This document shows, piece by piece, positions 61,350 to 64,000 of a stretch of 64,000 nt of DNA. The DNA comes from JBJGXI01 sp045635475. GTDB taxonomy: Bacteria > Bacillota > Bacilli > Bacillales > Amphibacillaceae. Position 1 is the first letter of the stretch; every line of letters starts with the position of its first letter. The position numbers and the translations under genes were made by a program. The notes under the pieces are model-generated. The model worked only from the letters and a program-made list of their open reading frames with translations. It was not told the DNA's origin and did not search any database. The stretch is from NCBI RefSeq assembly GCF_045635475.1, contig NZ_JBJGXI010000022.1, positions 17,657-81,656 on the forward strand, in the 5' to 3' direction.

Positions 61350-62357
61350 ATGAGCAAGGTATTATGGTGCGAAGTGTGCCAAAAAGAAGTGCAGCCACGC
61401 ATTATCTTAAAAGACGAGATGTATAAGTATAAAGGAGAAACGATTGAAGTTAATGCAAAAGTCGCTACTTGCCCTATTTGTGGAACAGAATTACCAGATG
61501 ATGAGCTAGATGGTGCGATTATGGAAGAAGTTCAAAGAATTTATATGGATCGAATGGACTTAACCTTTGAAGATATAAGAAATATAAGAGCTGAATATGG
61601 ATTATCAATGGAGTTATTTGCAAAAATTCTTGGTTGGGGCAAAGCGACAGTTGTGAGGTATGAAGGTGGTAAAGTACCGTCTTCCTCACATATTTCCATT
61701 TTAAAAAGACTTAAAGAAAAACCAGAAGAACTAGAAAACTATTATCATTTAAATCGAGATAAGTTCTCAGAAAAAGAACAAGTCAAAATTGAAAAAGCAT
61801 TCAAGAACATGGATTCTGAAGTAATCGAGCGTACTTTAATAGACGTTCTAAAAAGGCACTATAATAATCATGAGCAAACGATTGATGCGGGGTTTAATTC
61901 CTTTTCTGTTGATAAAGTTATTCAAATGATTTTGTTCTTTTCTGAGTCAGGCGTTAACAAAACTGTGTTGCTAAAATACTTGTTTTATTCAGATTTTTTA
62001 TATTTTAAGCGTTCGCTCATATCTATGAGTGGATTAAGCTACTTAAAGTATAAACATGGCCCTGTACCGTTGAAATATGATTTACTACTTAATACCTTAC
62101 AAGAAACTGGATATATTGAGATTGATGAAGAGGATAACGAAGACTTTATACGAATCACAATTAAATCTAATGATGAATTTGACGAAGAACTGTTTGATTC
62201 TTCGGAACTTGAAGTATTACAGAAAGTAAAAGAGTTCTTTAAAGGATATGGGTCAGGAAAGATAAGTGAATTCTCCCATGAAGAAGATGGTTGGAAGTAC
62301 ACGGAATTAAACAAGATAATTTCATATGACTATGCAGAGCGCTTGCAACTGGATTAA
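61350..62357 (+). CDS. MqsA-like zinc/HTH antitoxin with Panacea (DUF4065) domain
   Basis: 335 residues in three parts: an N-terminal zinc domain with Cys7, Cys10, Cys41 and Cys44, placed as in MqsA; an XRE/MqsA-type HTH at about 74-125 (LSMELFAKILGWGKATVVRYEGG); and a C-terminal Panacea/DUF4065 domain at about 185-330 (KVIQMILFFSESGVNKTVLLKYLFYSDFLYFKRS, SYLKYKHGPVPLKYDLLL). Panacea is an antitoxin domain that neutralises varied toxins. Start ATG 61350 eight bases after AAGGAGAG. The MqsR-like gene lies 180 bp upstream, with operator-like repeats in between. Confidence 0.88.
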   Translation: MSKVLWCEVCQKEVQPRIILKDEMYKYKGETIEVNAKVATCPICGTELPDDELDGAIMEEVQRIYMDRMDLTFEDIRNIRAEYGLSMELFAKILGWGKATVVRYEGGKVPSSSHISILKRLKEKPEELENYYHLNRDKFSEKEQVKIEKAFKNMDSEVIERTLIDVLKRHYNNHEQTIDAGFNSFSVDKVIQMILFFSESGVNKTVLLKYLFYSDFLYFKRSLISMSGLSYLKYKHGPVPLKYDLLLNTLQETGYIEIDEEDNEDFIRITIKSNDEFDEELFDSSELEVLQKVKEFFKGYGSGKISEFSHEEDGWKYTELNKIISYDYAERLQLD

Positions 62358-62363
62358 ATTATT

Positions 62364-62389
62364 AGAGGGTCTGGTGACAGGCCCTTTTT
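62364..62389 (+). terminator. Terminator after the Panacea antitoxin
   Basis: GAGGGTCTG/CAGGCCCT stem with GTGA loop and five Ts. Confidence 0.78.
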
Positions 62390-62632
62390 GTAACACTTAT
62401 CTATTCGCGGCGTTTGTATAGTATATCTTCAATACGTTATTATAGAATTAATAATAAGAAGCAGGTAGCTAAACCTGCTAAATGGTACATATGTCGCATT
62501 ATAATTATAATAACAACTGCTACTTAAAAAGACCGGGCAAATAACGCCGGTCCATTTCCAGTTAGAAAACCATATACTCCCAACCATGATTCCTTTATAT
62601 TGTCTAGCTGCTGCCACGTTATCGCCTTAAAA

Positions 62633-63574
62633 TCAATCGGCAGTTAATTCATACAATCGATCTTCCGCCTCTATTCGATCATACTTATCCGAAGCATTTT
62701 CAATTGCTTTTTTATATAAAAAAATGGCACGTTCCTTGTCCGGTTTTTTGGAACGCATTTCGTGATTATATAAATCACCCCACCGAATGTAAGTCCAAGG
62801 ATTATTTGGATCCTCTTGGATATGATTTTCGAAAACAAGGTTAGATTCCTCGTATTCCCCTAAGCCAAATAATGCTTCTCCTTTTGCTACAGTCATATTA
62901 CGGATCATTGATGAATCAGAGTCAGGGAATTTTTCCAAAAATTCATTTGTAAAATTCTTTCTCAGGTTCTTGTATTTCGTATCATATCTTCCTGCATTTG
63001 CTAGAGCCATTTCAAAATCTTGAACCCAGTTGCTGTAAAATTGAATTATCAGTGGACTAGTTATACGATCCAATTCTCTAATATCAGTTAACTGCTTGTC
63101 TTCTATCCATTGTAGTGTTTTCTGCCATACTTCCATCCATTTTTCGACAGCTCGTTCTTCCTGATTGAACTGTTCATCATCATAGCCCTCTTGCATCAAA
63201 TCATCTATCTGTTCTAGTAACGGATGAGTTGGTGCTAATCGAGCAGCTAACACTTTGATCGCTAAGAAAGCAAAATCAATCATAGGATCGTTACTATTTA
63301 AACGATATCGTTTCTCCCATTCTCTTAGTAAGTCGTCAACCGATTTTACATTACTTATTTCTTGTTTAAATTCATCCTCAGTTATTGGGATACCAAATCC
63401 CGTTAGATGATCCATAATAGCATCTGAATCCAAATTGTTTACATCTTCCTCTGTCCATCGATAGTTTGAAGCGACTATTGGACTCTTAGTGACATCTTCC
63501 TGTTTATGAATACAACACTTTTTATACTTTTTTCCACTTCCACATGGGCAGGGAGCGTTTCTTCCTACATCCAT
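62633..63574 (-). CDS. SEC-C motif and TPR-like protein
   Basis: 313 residues. N-terminal SEC-C zinc motif GRNAPCPCGSGKKYKKCC (C-x-C-x8-CC type) at about 4-21; a long helical middle; C-terminal TPR-like helices (AKGEALFGLGEYEESNLVFENHIQEDPNNPWTYIRWGDLY). ATG after AGGAGATAC. SEC-C domains bind zinc and ribosome/SecB partners in SecA; here a stand-alone adaptor of unknown role. Same operon as the 63589-63960 gene (14 bp apart). The gap 62390-62632 holds nothing recognisable. Confidence 0.85.
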   Translation of the reverse strand: MDVGRNAPCPCGSGKKYKKCCIHKQEDVTKSPIVASNYRWTEEDVNNLDSDAIMDHLTGFGIPITEDEFKQEISNVKSVDDLLREWEKRYRLNSNDPMIDFAFLAIKVLAARLAPTHPLLEQIDDLMQEGYDDEQFNQEERAVEKWMEVWQKTLQWIEDKQLTDIRELDRITSPLIIQFYSNWVQDFEMALANAGRYDTKYKNLRKNFTNEFLEKFPDSDSSMIRNMTVAKGEALFGLGEYEESNLVFENHIQEDPNNPWTYIRWGDLYNHEMRSKKPDKERAIFLYKKAIENASDKYDRIEAEDRLYELTAD

Positions 63575-63588
63575 AGCGTGTATCTCCT

Positions 63589-63960
63589 TTATATTTTTTT
63601 GCTATTCGATTCGACGTAATGCGTCGAATACAACTCTTCCATATGAGAATTGCCCGTTTTAGAGAATCGTAGTTTTTTCTTCGGTCCCTTCCCCCAAGAA
63701 TTATAAACTGTAATGGAGGCTTTCAGGTTATGTTCCATTGCGAATCTCTTTAACATGTGTAGTGCATGATTGAGTTTTCCTAGATTTCCAACGATTACTC
63801 GTTCCAGATAGGGAATTCTCTTTAACCGCCAATCTTCTACTTGTTTGTGTGTGAGCCTTTCCATTTTCACTAAGAGATCAACGGGGCTGATGAAACCCTT
63901 TTCCTCTAACAATTCCGTAGCATGACGGTATACGCTTTGTTCAATTTTTTTCTTACTCAT
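63589..63960 (-). CDS. Conserved small basic protein, partner of the SEC-C gene
   Basis: 123 residues, basic, mostly helical then a beta segment (SLTVYNSWGKGPKKKLRFSKTG-like region near 87-108 reads ASITVYNSWGKGPKK). I recall such proteins beside SEC-C genes in Bacillaceae but know no function. Start ATG 63960 (MSKKKIEQSVY) six bases after AAGGATG; the frame extends seven codons further without support. Confidence 0.65.
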   Translation of the reverse strand: MSKKKIEQSVYRHATELLEEKGFISPVDLLVKMERLTHKQVEDWRLKRIPYLERVIVGNLGKLNHALHMLKRFAMEHNLKASITVYNSWGKGPKKKLRFSKTGNSHMEELYSTHYVESNSKKI

Positions 63961-63990
63961 GTTTACATCCTTTACTATCAATATAGTTAA

Positions 63991-63996
63991 ATTATA
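63991..63996 (-). promoter_or_regulatory. -10 element of the SEC-C operon
   Basis: Minus-strand TATAAT 30 bp before the 63960 start; the -35 lies at or beyond the window edge. Confidence 0.45.
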
Positions 63997-64000
63997 GCGT

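Overview
The window looks like a chromosomal segment of a low-GC, endospore-former-type Firmicute of the family Bacillaceae. The evidence is gene order (yvlB/yvlD-hprK-lgt-ppaX-yvoF, a yvcD-like TPR gene, trxB, a yvcI-like Nudix gene, rapZ-yvcK-whiA-crh, clpP and cggR-gapA-pgk-tpiA-gpmI-eno all follow the Bacillus subtilis pattern), a bacillithiol deacetylase, bacterial NO synthase, strong AGGAGG-type ribosome binding sites, S-box and T-box leaders, and CtsR, cre and CggR sites. I cannot assign a genus from sequence alone.

Layout. 1-2.3 kb: 3' part of uvrA. 2.4-5 kb: yojF-bshB2 and yvlB-yvlD. 5.2-10.9 kb: hprK-lgt-(nucleoside recognition)-ppaX-acyltransferase-glpD. 11-17.6 kb: TPR protein, trxB, Nudix-rapZ-yvcK-whiA and crh with its own promoter and cre site. 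17.7-18.8 kb, minus strand: a small zinc-ribbon protein and clpP with a CtsR operator. 18.9-19.4 kb: GC-rich nested palindromic repeat. 20.4-21.7 kb: tRNA-Arg(CCG) and NO synthase. 21.8-29.7 kb: two SAM-I riboswitches controlling metX and then a metY/CoA-binding fusion, an SsuABC-type transporter and an AcsA paralogue. 29.8-38.9 kb: an AT-rich accessory island of small membrane proteins with two paralogous ECF sigma/anti-sigma pairs. 39.5-47.9 kb: ldh, a glutaredoxin-like gene and the cggR-gapA-pgk-tpiA-gpmI-eno glycolytic operon. 47.9-60 kb: an accessory stretch whose transcription units are separated by eight copies of an 87-bp REP-like palindrome; it holds a CmtR-type sensor with a heavy-metal P1B ATPase, a pRiA4b-ORF3-like protein, a tryptophan-type T-box with a decayed trpS stub ahead of a TIGR04076/aldo-keto reductase/NhaC operon, an AbrB-Doc pair and an ABC exporter. 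60-64 kb: excisionase-like and winged-helix genes, a double-palindrome promoter, an MqsR-like/MqsA-Panacea toxin-antitoxin candidate, and a SEC-C/TPR protein.

How it works together. HprK and Crh are the sensor/effector arm of carbon catabolite control, and CggR controls the lower glycolytic operon. The S-box block is a sulfur/methionine module: MetX consumes acetyl-CoA, MetY releases acetate, and an Acs paralogue in the same operon could recycle it. The most interesting points are the Trp T-box re-used after loss of trpS, the clustered REP-like family, the MqsR/MqsA-Panacea pair, the metal ATPase with seven N-terminal Cys-Cys pairs, the twin sigma/anti-sigma pairs, and several genes whose best ribosome-binding-site-supported start is CTG, ATT or ATA.
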